Assembly: GCF_003097355.1 (NCBI RefSeq)
Contig: NZ_PYUI01000007.1
Location: 147,914-211,913 of the forward strand
Source of the DNA: Arthrobacter sp. H-02-3
GTDB taxonomy: Bacteria > Actinomycetota > Actinomycetes > Actinomycetales > Micrococcaceae
DNA: 64,000 nucleotides
Direction: 5' to 3'
Shown here: positions 18,408 to 30,387 of the stretch, one piece after another
How positions within the stretch are numbered: position 1 is the first letter of the stretch
Layout of the letters: the number at the start of each line of letters is the position of its first letter
Made by a program: the position numbers and the translations under genes
Notes under the pieces: model-generated
Database searches by the model: none
Told to the model about the DNA's origin: nothing
What the model saw: only the letters and a program-made list of their open reading frames with translations

Positions 18408-19423
18408 ACGATTTCCACCATGGCGGTGTTCAGGCCGGAGCCGACGCCCATGCACAGCACGCGATCCCCGGTCACGAGGGTCTGCGCCTCCGCCGCGAGG
18501 GTCATGGGCAGGGAGGCCGGGCCCACATTGCCCCAGTGCGGGAACGTGATCGGCACTTTGTCCGGGTCCAGGTCGATGGCGTCGATGATGGCCTGGGTGT
18601 AGGCGTTGCTGACCTGGTGCGTCACGTAGCGGTCCATCGAAGCCCAGTCCCACTCCGGCTGTGCCTCCTTCCAGGCATCGACCACGAGCTGCAGGCCGCC
18701 GTCGAGCAGGCCCTTGGTGTCGGTGGCCATGCCGTCGATGCCGCCCACGCACAGTTCATGGTGCTCGGTGCCGGCGCGCATCACGCCGCCGACGATCCGG
18801 TGCGCCCCGGGGTGCTGGTCCGCGGGGCCCAGGACGGCAGCAGCGGCTCCGGAGCCCAGGGTGAGTGTGGCGAATTCGCGGTTGAAGTCCTCGCGGGTTG
18901 TCTCGGGCCGCTGCAGCCGCTCCAGGGTGGCCTCCTGCGTGGCCTGGGCATCCTCACCGTTGACGATCACCGCGTACTTAATCTGGCCGGAGTCGATCAT
19001 GCTGGCCGCCAGGGTCATACCGTTGACGAATCCGAGGCAGGCGTTGGCGAGGTCGAAGTTTATGGCCGACGACGGCAGGCCGAGTGCATGGTGGATCTTC
19101 ACCGCGACAGAGGGTTCGAGGTTGCGCCGCGTGACCGAGGTGTTGATCAGCAGGCCAACGTCGGCCGCTTCGATGCCGGACTCGGCCAGGGCCTTGGCGC
19201 CGGCCTCGATGGCCGCGTCGTCGAACGATGTCCCGGGGGCCCACCAGCGCCGGTGCGTGATGCCGGCGACCCGTTCGAGCAGCTTCGGCGGGAACTTCAG
19301 CCGCCGCAGGGTCAAAGCCAGCCTGTGGTCGAAATCCTTGGAACTGACGATCGTCGGAGCTTCGACGCTGCTCACCGAAAGCAACGCGGTGTTGTAGTGC
19401 CGGAATGTCGCATTCCCTACCAA
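18401..19423 (-). CDS. oleA: OleA: thiolase-fold acyl-CoA condensing enzyme for head-to-head olefin synthesis
   Basis: OleA performs a non-decarboxylative Claisen condensation of two acyl-CoAs to a 2-alkyl-3-ketoacid. The 340-residue protein is a FabH-like thiolase. It has the catalytic Cys in ANACLGF (about Cys129), Glu in NLEPS (about 103, the OleA-specific residue acting on the partner subunit), His in THQVSN (about 269) and Asn in HWGNVGPAS (about 299). The C-terminus GSGLNTAMVEIVW is close to OleA of Xanthomonas as I remember it. The start is TTG at 19423, preceded by AGGGG six bases upstream; a longer upstream open frame is non-coding. It is divergent from smc. Confidence 0.88.
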   Translation of the reverse strand: MVGNATFRHYNTALLSVSSVEAPTIVSSKDFDHRLALTLRRLKFPPKLLERVAGITHRRWWAPGTSFDDAAIEAGAKALAESGIEAADVGLLINTSVTRRNLEPSVAVKIHHALGLPSSAINFDLANACLGFVNGMTLAASMIDSGQIKYAVIVNGEDAQATQEATLERLQRPETTREDFNREFATLTLGSGAAAAVLGPADQHPGAHRIVGGVMRAGTEHHELCVGGIDGMATDTKGLLDGGLQLVVDAWKEAQPEWDWASMDRYVTHQVSNAYTQAIIDAIDLDPDKVPITFPHWGNVGPASLPMTLAAEAQTLVTGDRVLCMGVGSGLNTAMVEIVW

Positions 19424-19573
19424 TTCAAGCCCCTGTTCATGTCCGTCCTGCGCTCCAGCGGTTGACTGCCCCTTCAAACACAAGCCCAAGAGCTTAACTA
19501 TGCCCGGTGCCGGCAGGTTTCTGCACATGCCGCCTGCGGCATCTGCGGCGGCCTCGCACGGGTGTGCGCGGAA

Positions 19574-19603
19574 TTGCCGCAGCTCCGCAGTAGATTGTAG
19601 GTA
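19574..19603 (+). promoter_or_regulatory. candidate smc promoter
   Basis: TTGCCG and TAGGTA are separated by 18 bp in the 271-bp divergent region between oleA and smc, about 90 bp before the smc start. This is a pattern match only. Confidence 0.3.
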
Positions 19604-19694
19604 CCCGGGGCCGTCCCCGACCATCCATGTCCGTCCGAATCATGCTTTCGCCCAACAGCGTGCCCAGTCCGCCAGCCAGGAGATCCGAAGTACC

Positions 19695-23369
<3,675 letters not shown>

Positions 23370-23854
23370 CCAGAGCCAAGATCTAGGACGTGCCTCCCAG
23401 CTGGATGTGACGGCTTTGGCCGGCCGGTGCGACCGTTTCCCGGCAAAAGTCCGGAGCCGGTAGTCACCGCTCTTGTTGCGGGCCGGCGCCGCGGGCGCAG
23501 CAGGGCAAATAGCTCAGCGACGGTGTCCGGAAGAACCGGTGCTGCTGCGGCCGTCGAGGACGAATCCACGGACCGGGTAAGGTCACTGGACGTTCGCGGT
23601 GTCCGCAAGGCGTTCCCCGTGACGCCGGACCGTTGCCGCAGAAGCCGCGCTACATGAAGTCGTTCACCGCCTACCCGATTTCCAATCCCACAAGCGCCGC
23701 CGCATTGGCTTAGCACCACCGGCTCGATCGCCCGATGAGTTCAGCGACCCGGTCCTCCCTCTCTTGACGGTAACCCCTCGCAGGACTGATATCAGTGCCG
23801 GCGTCCCGTCGGAGCAGCATCAAGATTGTCGGTGCCTCTTCATAGACTTGGGGT
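23370..23854. other. 485-bp intergenic region without a recognisable gene
   Basis: Several short ORFs occur on both strands but none shows a family motif, good start context or consistent codon bias. No tRNA, terminator or repeat was recognised. It sits at the left border of the inserted DUF222/HNH gene and may be a degraded remnant. Confidence 0.5.
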
Positions 23855-25603
23855 ATGCAAAGCAGGGTGGCTTGGAGCGGGGACAGCGGCGCGGACGCCA
23901 AGGCGGCGGTGGAGGCCGTTGCCGCGTCTGTGGCTGTGCTGGCTGCCTTGCTCGGGTCCGGCTCCGAGGGCCCGGACCGCTCTGATCCGGCCGCCGCCGA
24001 ACGGGATGCGGGCGCCCTGCGGGATGCCGGTGCCCTCCGGGACTCTGATCCGTTGCGGGATTTGGCGGATGGGTTGTTGGACGGGTTGGCTGAGGTGGCC
24101 CGGTTGGAGGCCCGGACGGCGGCGCTGAAGGTTCAGTTGGCCGCCGACTACGCCCGGGCGGCGAGGTTCCTGGCCCCGCCGGCGGGATCCGTGCGGGACC
24201 GTGCCGTCCAGGAGATGGCCCTGGTCGCCGAGGTCGCGTGTGTCCTGACCGTGAGCGAACGCACCGCCGGGGCGCTCTTGTCCGAGGCCCGGGCCTTGAC
24301 GACCGGGCTGTCGCTGACCTGGGCGGCGTTGCGGGCCGGGACGATTTCCTGGCAGCACGCCCGGATCCTTGCCGAGGAAACCGGCGGCCTGGATTCTGCC
24401 GGGGCGGCCTCGCTGGAGGGGCATTTCCTGGACCCCGCCGCGCCCGGGGCGGCCCGGGGCTGTGCGGCCGGGGAGCTTGTGCCGTCCCGGTTCCGGGCCA
24501 AGGCCCGCACCTGGCGCGAACGCCACCATCCGGAGAGCATCGAGGCACGCCACACCGTGAGCGTCGCGGACCGGCGGGTCGAGTTCGTCCCGGACCGGGA
24601 CGGCATGGCCTGGCTTTCGGCCCGGCTCCCGGCCGAGACCCGCACCCTGGCCCAGCTCCGCGCCGACATCACCGCGACCTGGCTCCTCACCAACGACACC
24701 GGCCCCACCCCAGGGACCACAGCCGCAACAGCCGCCGGCGGCGGCACCAACGGACTTGCCGCGGGAGGGACGGCCGGCGGTGGAATGGTTCACTGCGGAA
24801 CCGGTGTGGGCGGGGGTGTTCCTACCCCGCGGGCGCAGGTCCTGGTCACCGTGCCGGTCCTGTCGCTGCTGGGCCTCACGGACGAGCCGGCCGTCCTGGA
24901 CGGGTACGGGCCGATCCCGCCGTCGATGGCCCGCCGCCTCGTTGCCGGCGGCGCGGGTTCCTTCTACCGGGTCCTGACCGATCCCCGGGACGGGGCGCCG
25001 CTGGAAATCGGGCGGAGCAGCTACCGCCTGACGGCGGCGCAGCGGCACTGGCTCCGGCTCCGCGACGGCAGGTGCCCGTTCCCCGGCTGCAACAACCATT
25101 CCCTGGACAACGACGCGGACCACCTCCTGGCCTGGGCCGACGGGGGCACCACCGGTATCGCCAACCTGGGCCAGCCCTGCCCGAAACATCACCGCCTCAA
25201 ACACGCCTCCGCCTGGACACCGAGCGGGGCCAGCACAACGAGCCCGCCGGGCTGGATTTCACCCTCACAACGCTATTATCCGAGCGAGCGCCAGGACTGG
25301 GAACCGCCCCGCTGGCCGGACCACCTCCCGATCACGGCTACAGCAACAGACCCACGGCCGGAGCGACGCGTGCCCGCGGATCCGGACCATCCTCCGGGCC
25401 CGGGCCCCACCGGGCACCCAGACCAGGACCCCATCCAGGATCCCGACCAAGGTCCCGAGCCGGAACTGCCCCCGGACCCCTTCCCCGACTGGCACCACTT
25501 CACGGCCGGGCACCCATTCCCCGCCGCAAACACCGACGACCCCGGCTGGCCGGCACCCCTCGACGACCCCACCCCCGAAGAACTCGTGCTTTCATTTCTA
25601 TGA
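23855..25603 (+). CDS. DUF222 / HNH endonuclease domain protein (13E12-type)
   Basis: The 582-residue protein has the two-domain build of the actinobacterial 13E12 family. The N-terminal DUF222 region (about 60-270) contains LAEVARLEARTAAL and SWQHARILAEET. The C-terminal HNH nuclease motif has CPFPGCN, the DADH of the active site in NDADHLLAWADGGTT, NLGQPCPKHH and RLKH (about residues 405-450). A Gly-rich linker and a Pro/Asp-rich tail of about 110 residues look disordered. Members occur in many copies per genome and are linked to mobile repeats (REP13E12 in Mycobacterium). It interrupts the usual smc-ftsY neighbourhood. The true target is unknown. Confidence 0.88.
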   Translation: MQSRVAWSGDSGADAKAAVEAVAASVAVLAALLGSGSEGPDRSDPAAAERDAGALRDAGALRDSDPLRDLADGLLDGLAEVARLEARTAALKVQLAADYARAARFLAPPAGSVRDRAVQEMALVAEVACVLTVSERTAGALLSEARALTTGLSLTWAALRAGTISWQHARILAEETGGLDSAGAASLEGHFLDPAAPGAARGCAAGELVPSRFRAKARTWRERHHPESIEARHTVSVADRRVEFVPDRDGMAWLSARLPAETRTLAQLRADITATWLLTNDTGPTPGTTAATAAGGGTNGLAAGGTAGGGMVHCGTGVGGGVPTPRAQVLVTVPVLSLLGLTDEPAVLDGYGPIPPSMARRLVAGGAGSFYRVLTDPRDGAPLEIGRSSYRLTAAQRHWLRLRDGRCPFPGCNNHSLDNDADHLLAWADGGTTGIANLGQPCPKHHRLKHASAWTPSGASTTSPPGWISPSQRYYPSERQDWEPPRWPDHLPITATATDPRPERRVPADPDHPPGPGPTGHPDQDPIQDPDQGPEPELPPDPFPDWHHFTAGHPFPAANTDDPGWPAPLDDPTPEELVLSFL

Positions 25604-25712
25604 TCGGCAACCTCACGTCTCTGGGCGGTGTCGACGTCTGAGCAGCTCAGAGGTCCAAGCAGAACGAAATCGCTGGCCACGGCCCATTTGGGGTTTGTGA
25701 GAAGCTAGGGGA

Positions 25713-26927
25713 GTGAACGACATCCTCCCCATTATTCTGCCCATTCTCGCTGTGCTGGTGGTCCTCGGCGCGCTGATCCCGGTGCTCATGAAGACCCGGA
25801 AGAACGTCAAGAACTATCCCGGCACGCGCGACGCAAACGACCCCGTGCAGGCCCCGGGAGCCGGGACCCTTGTGGAGGACCGTCCGGCGCCAGCGCCGGC
25901 GCCTGAACGGAAGGCGCCGGGCGGCGTCGAGGTCGAAGGACTCGAAACGGTCGAGGTGCCGGACAACGCGGCCGGCCTGGAAACCGTACCGGTGGAAACG
26001 CCGCTGCCGGTGGCCGGGCGCCTTATCCGGCTGCGCGAGCGGCTGGTCAAGTCCAACAACATCCTGGGCAAGGGGCTTCTGGCCCTGCTCTCGGCGGACA
26101 AGATCGATGAAAACGTCTGGGACGAGGTCGAGGAGACCCTCCTGCTGGCGGACCTCGGCACCGAACCGACCATGCAGCTCGTGGATGCGCTCCGCGAACG
26201 CGTCAAGGTGATCGGCACGCGGGACCCCGAGCACGTCAAGGCCCTGCTCCGCGAAGAACTCATCAAGCTCGTGGACCCCACCATGGACCGCACCCTGCAC
26301 GTGGAGCGCCACGCCGACAAACCTGCCGTCATGATGGTGGTCGGCGTCAACGGCGTCGGCAAGACCACCACCGTGGGCAAGCTGGCCCGCGTGCTCGTCG
26401 CCGAGGACAAGGACGTGCTGCTGGGCGCGGCCGACACCTTCCGTGCGGCCGCCGCCGAGCAGCTGGCCACGTGGGGCCAGCGCGTGGGCGTCCCCACCGT
26501 GAAGTCGGACATCGACGGCGCTGACCCCGCCTCGGTGGCCTACGAGGCCGTCAAGGCCGGCATCGACCAGGAAGTCGACGTCGTCATGATCGACACCGCA
26601 GGGCGGCTGCAGAACAAGGTGGGCCTCATGGACGAGCTCAGCAAGGTCAAGCGGGTCATCGAAAAGCTTGCCGAGGTGGACGAGGTCCTGCTGGTCCTGG
26701 ATGCCACCACCGGCCAGAACGGGCTCAACCAGGCCCGGGTGTTCTCCGAGGTGGTCAACATCACCGGAATCGTCCTGACCAAGCTGGACGGCACCGCCAA
26801 GGGCGGGATCGTCGTCGCCATCCAGAAGTCCCTGGGCGTGCCGGTCAAGCTGATCGGCCTGGGCGAAGGCGCCGATGACCTCGCGCCGTTCGACGCCGAA
26901 GCGTTCGTCGACGCGTTGCTGAACTAA
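25713..26927 (+). CDS. ftsY: signal recognition particle receptor FtsY
   Basis: FtsY is the membrane-associated GTPase that docks SRP-ribosome complexes at the translocon. The N-terminus has one hydrophobic segment (about residues 4-24), as in actinobacterial FtsY. An acidic/Pro-rich linker follows, then the NG domain with [18 protein letters not shown] (G1), [16 protein letters not shown] (G3) and [10 protein letters not shown] (G4). The length of 404 aa is normal. The start is GTG at 25713 behind AGGGGAG. It is followed by a strong terminator and works with Ffh, encoded at 33.8 kb. Confidence 0.96.
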   Translation: MNDILPIILPILAVLVVLGALIPVLMKTRKNVKNYPGTRDANDPVQAPGAGTLVEDRPAPAPAPERKAPGGVEVEGLETVEVPDNAAGLETVPVETPLPVAGRLIRLRERLVKSNNILGKGLLALLSADKIDENVWDEVEETLLLADLGTEPTMQLVDALRERVKVIGTRDPEHVKALLREELIKLVDPTMDRTLHVERHADKPAVMMVVGVNGVGKTTTVGKLARVLVAEDKDVLLGAADTFRAAAAEQLATWGQRVGVPTVKSDIDGADPASVAYEAVKAGIDQEVDVVMIDTAGRLQNKVGLMDELSKVKRVIEKLAEVDEVLLVLDATTGQNGLNQARVFSEVVNITGIVLTKLDGTAKGGIVVAIQKSLGVPVKLIGLGEGADDLAPFDAEAFVDALLN

Positions 26928-26938
26928 CCACGCACGCA

Positions 26939-26977
26939 AAAAAGTGCCCCGGTCCGCAGAGGACCGGGGCACTTTTT
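26939..26977. terminator. bidirectional rho-independent terminator
   Basis: A 17-bp perfect stem (26939-26955 with 26961-26977) encloses the loop GCAGA. A-rich and T-rich arm ends give U-tracts in both directions, serving ftsY and the convergent glycosidase gene. Confidence 0.9.
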
Positions 26978-27014
26978 GCTGCTGGCTGTGCTGCGCGAAG
27001 TCAGCGGGATGTCG

Positions 27015-28730
27015 CTAGTACGTGAAGTGCAGCACCGTCACGGTTCCGGCCGTCAGCTTGAACTGCTGCGTCCCTGACTTATAGGCGAAGCCGGGCACCG
27101 TGGCACGCTCGGCGAGGGGCTTCGGCTCGGACTTGGCGCCGTCGATCACGGTCTGGTCCTCGGCTTTGTAGCTGGGGCCGCTGAGCTGGGTCATCGTCCC
27201 GGTCACCGGCTTGCCCGGCAGGTTCAGGGTGACGTCGGTCTGCGCGGCCTTCTCGGGGTCGTTTTCATTGACGATCACCACGCTGGTGCTGCCGTCCGCG
27301 TTCTGCAGCGCGTAGCTGAACGCCAGCCCGCCGCCGGAGCTGTTCAGCTTCATGAACTTGCCGGCCTCAAGCTCGGCCACCATGGAGATGCCGAAGAAGT
27401 TGGCCCGGCCGGACATCTGGCCGTTGCCGAACGGGTAGGCACCGGCGCTGCAGATCGCGGACAGGGGCGGGCCGCCCTTGCAGGTCTGCAGGGAGCTGTG
27501 GAAACCGATCCGGGTGATGCCCAGCTGGGCGGCGTTGAGGGCATAGTCCGCCGCCCACAGGGCCGAGGCGTGGGTGCGGGAGGTCTCGTTCGAGCCGGGG
27601 CAGGCGGCGATCCCGGTCTCCGGGAGCCATGTCTCCAGGCCTGCGTCCTGGCCGACCTTGAGGGCCGATTTCTGGTAATCGGCGGCGCGGTCGTGCATCA
27701 GCTGGCTCATCAGGTTGGCCATGGTGGGCGAGCCCTTGGGGTCGCTGCCGTCACAGCTGTACAGCGGGTAGTTATGGAACGTGAGGATCTTCTTCTGCGG
27801 GAGGTCAGCATCGACGAACGGCTGCCACCACTTCTGGTCATAGGCACCCGGGCCGGAGATGGGCACCTTGGGGGCCACCGCGTAGATGGCGTTGGCGTAG
27901 TCCTTCAGTTCCCGGAGGTACTGGTCCAGGCTGTAGCCGGTGCCGGTCTTCACATCGTTGAAGACGAAGCCGTTGGGTTCGTTGCCCACCGTGACGCTGA
28001 GCAAACGGTCGCCGAAGATCTCCGAGGCGTTCTTGACCATGTCTGCCGCCCGGGCCGGATCGTAATGGCCCAGGTCCACCGTCAGGCTGATCGTGGCATT
28101 CCCGGCCTCAAGAAGAGTCTTTACCCGTGCCAGGTCCGCCGGGCCCACGGCCTTGACGGGGTGGGTCTTGTCTCCCTTGTAGCCGGCGGGGACGGCCTCG
28201 CCGGTGGAGGTCCAGAAGAAGCGCCGGTCCACGGCATTGCCGCCAAAGCGCAGGACAGGCTGGTCGATCTCCTTCAGGAGCTTGACCATCGACGCGTTGT
28301 CGGCGCTGAGGTCAGGGTCTGCCAAGTCCGTTGCCTCCAGGGAGATTCCCGTCAGGCCCTTGTTCAGGGATGTGCCCACGAGGTCGCTGGAGACGTCCAC
28401 CTTAAGGGGCTCAACCTTTTCCAGCGGCGACCCGGCCGGCGGACCCGCCTGCTGGTAGTACGTCACCGGCGGCCCCACCTCGGCAGGGCCGGACGCCGGG
28501 GCGGATTCGGACGTGGCCTGTGGTGCCGGCGGTGCCTGGGTGGGTCCGCCGAGAGCCAGGGGAACCAGCACCGCCGTGGCCGCGAGGACGGCGACGATTC
28601 CGGTGCCGGCGATAATCCGTGCGCGCTTCTTCTTTCCGGCAGTCACTGCGTTCGCCGGATTAGCCGCATTCGCGGGGTTGGTTGGGTCAGGGCTATCGGC
28701 TTTCCCGGGGGAAGAGTCGAATCTGGCCAT
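27015..28730 (-). CDS. membrane-anchored GH79-like glycoside hydrolase
   Basis: The 571-residue protein has a cytoplasmic N-terminus with a small PANAANPANA repeat, one basic-flanked transmembrane segment (about 38-61), a Pro/Ala linker and an extracellular catalytic region. LRFGGNAVDRRFFW resembles the GH79/clan A N-terminal strand. VGNEPNGF (Glu251) fits the acid/base, and LPETGIA (Glu371) fits the nucleophile of a retaining clan-A (beta/alpha)8 hydrolase. A C-terminal beta domain (about 440-571) matches the accessory domain of GH79 proteins. Substrates of GH79 are glucuronides or similar; which one applies here is unknown. Good GGAGG Shine-Dalgarno before ATG. Confidence 0.72.
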   Translation of the reverse strand: MARFDSSPGKADSPDPTNPANAANPANAVTAGKKKRARIIAGTGIVAVLAATAVLVPLALGGPTQAPPAPQATSESAPASGPAEVGPPVTYYQQAGPPAGSPLEKVEPLKVDVSSDLVGTSLNKGLTGISLEATDLADPDLSADNASMVKLLKEIDQPVLRFGGNAVDRRFFWTSTGEAVPAGYKGDKTHPVKAVGPADLARVKTLLEAGNATISLTVDLGHYDPARAADMVKNASEIFGDRLLSVTVGNEPNGFVFNDVKTGTGYSLDQYLRELKDYANAIYAVAPKVPISGPGAYDQKWWQPFVDADLPQKKILTFHNYPLYSCDGSDPKGSPTMANLMSQLMHDRAADYQKSALKVGQDAGLETWLPETGIAACPGSNETSRTHASALWAADYALNAAQLGITRIGFHSSLQTCKGGPPLSAICSAGAYPFGNGQMSGRANFFGISMVAELEAGKFMKLNSSGGGLAFSYALQNADGSTSVVIVNENDPEKAAQTDVTLNLPGKPVTGTMTQLSGPSYKAEDQTVIDGAKSEPKPLAERATVPGFAYKSGTQQFKLTAGTVTVLHFTY

Positions 28731-28887
28731 GGGGGATTACCTCCGGAGGGTTGTGGCAAGTGACCCCAGCTTAGCCAAGGGCGGAGGCAGTCGCTGACCA
28801 GCGGGTTCGTGTCAGGGCACCGTCTGCGGTCATTGGCCCCGGGGGCCCGGGCCGGATACAGTTTGCGGCGTTCCCCGGCACGCCGGG

Positions 28888-30138
28888 CTAGGCGCGGTTC
28901 GCGGTGTGCCGGACAAACGTTTCCCGGGCCGGGAGCCACACAGCGGCGGCGGCCAGCAGCATGCCGCCCGTGACGCCGAAGGCCCAGCCGTAGCCCAGAC
29001 GGTCCGCCAGCAGCCCGGCCACGACGGGTCCGACGATCGCGCCGCTGTCAGAGGCCATCTGGAAGACGGCCAGGACGCGGCCGCCGGAACGCTCATTGCC
29101 GATCACGTCGGCGATGGCAGCCTGCTGGGCCGGTCCCAACAGCCCGGAGCCGATCCCCGCACAGGCGGACGCGAGCAGGAACCAAGGCAGCTGGTGAGTG
29201 AACCCGATAGCCGCCGTAGCCGTGCCGGTGACCACCAGTCCGGCGAGCAGGAGCGGCTTGCGGCCGAGGCTGTCCGCGAGCCGGCCGGAGAACGTCAGCG
29301 CCACCGCGTTGCCGCCCGCAAACACGGCCAGTGCCCAGCCGGCCGATTCCGGACCGGCGCCGAGGGCCACGACGGCGAATAGCGGCACCGTCGCCATCCG
29401 CACCCCGAAGGTGGCCCAGCCATTGGCGAAGCTCGAAAACAGGCCGGCCCGGTACGCGCTGTCCCGCAGCGCGTCTTTCAGTTCCATCGCCGGGGCCGTG
29501 GCGCCGGGCTCCCGCGAGGCGGCCGGGACGTGGCTGAGCTGGGTCTGCACCACGATGGCCGCCAGCACGAGGGCGGCCGCGTAAGCAAGGAACGGCACGC
29601 GCAGGCCGAAGTTGGCGAGCAGGCCGCCGACGATCGGTCCGCAGACGTTGCCGATCAGGAATGCCGAGGCGTAGGCCCCGGAGACGCGGCCGCGGCTTTT
29701 CGGCGGCGCGAGCCGGACCACGAGCGCCATGGATGCCACGGTAAACATCACCGACCCCGCCCCGCCGAGCCCGCGGAAGATCAGGAGCTGCCAGTAGTCC
29801 TGGGCGAAGGCGCAGGCCGCCGTCGACGCCGCCACAATCAGCAGACCGGCAACGTAGACGGGCCGTTCGCCGAACTTTACGATCAGCGCGCCGCCGGCCG
29901 GGGCGAAGACCAGCCGCATGAAGGCGAAGATGCTCACGATCACCGCCGCCGCCGTCGCGCCGACGTTGAAAGTGGTCGCGAACTGGGGGAGTACCGGCGC
30001 GACAAGGCCAAAGCCGATCGCGATCAGGAAGGCCGCCACCAGCATCACCTTGATGTCCCGGGGAAGCCGGGAACGCCCGTGCGCCACGGCGGGCAGCTTG
30101 GGGGCGGCTTCGCCGGCGGGGCGGGAGGTCTTGCTCAT
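28888..30138 (-). CDS. MFS transporter (drug/metabolite exporter type)
   Basis: The 416-residue protein has about 12 transmembrane segments. MFS motifs include GFGLVAPVLPQFA in the first helix, RLAPPKSRGRVSGAYAS and GRLADSLGRKPLLLAG in the loop between the halves, and GPIVGGLLA (motif C-like, typical of antiporters). The substrate is not predictable. ATG start at 30138. It is divergent from amtB, with 249 bp of intergenic sequence containing candidate nitrogen-regulator boxes, and it lies in the same direction as, but probably separately from, the glycosidase gene downstream. Confidence 0.85.
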   Translation of the reverse strand: MSKTSRPAGEAAPKLPAVAHGRSRLPRDIKVMLVAAFLIAIGFGLVAPVLPQFATTFNVGATAAAVIVSIFAFMRLVFAPAGGALIVKFGERPVYVAGLLIVAASTAACAFAQDYWQLLIFRGLGGAGSVMFTVASMALVVRLAPPKSRGRVSGAYASAFLIGNVCGPIVGGLLANFGLRVPFLAYAAALVLAAIVVQTQLSHVPAASREPGATAPAMELKDALRDSAYRAGLFSSFANGWATFGVRMATVPLFAVVALGAGPESAGWALAVFAGGNAVALTFSGRLADSLGRKPLLLAGLVVTGTATAAIGFTHQLPWFLLASACAGIGSGLLGPAQQAAIADVIGNERSGGRVLAVFQMASDSGAIVGPVVAGLLADRLGYGWAFGVTGGMLLAAAAVWLPARETFVRHTANRA

Positions 30139-30207
30139 AGTGCGTTAGTCCTTGGGGAGAAGAGGGGCCGGCGGGCTGCTGGTCCTAAAGCGCGGGATTA
30201 TGCGGAT

Positions 30208-30234
30208 GAAACATAACCGTAACAAGTGTGAGAT
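30208..30234 (+). promoter_or_regulatory. candidate GlnR-type operator upstream of amtB
   Basis: GAAAC, GTAAC and GAGAT are spaced by exactly 6 bases each (30208-30212, 30219-30223, 30230-30234), giving the 11-bp periodicity of the actinobacterial GlnR box (GTnAC-n6-GaAAC). The site lies about 155-180 bp before the amtB start. No obvious AmtR-type box was seen. Confidence 0.4.
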
Positions 30235-30387
30235 GCACCATTTACGTCCGGGAGGTTCTTGTAACAACCCGGCAATCTAAATCCTCCGCCAGCGAAACAC
30301 GGCCCCGCGAAACTCGATGTAGAACGCAAATAATGCGTTGGGACCGGCGGACTACTCCGCACCTAATAGCAAGAGAGGACGTAGACC

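Noticed and set aside
18408..18752. N-terminal extension of OleBC over oleA
   Set aside because: This part is antisense-like composition in the same direction but another frame of oleA. Similarity to OleB begins only after the TTG at 18407.
30294..30313. Two GAAAC copies closer to amtB as a second GlnR site
   Set aside because: Their start-to-start spacing is 15 bp, which does not fit the 11- or 22-bp periodicity of GlnR boxes.
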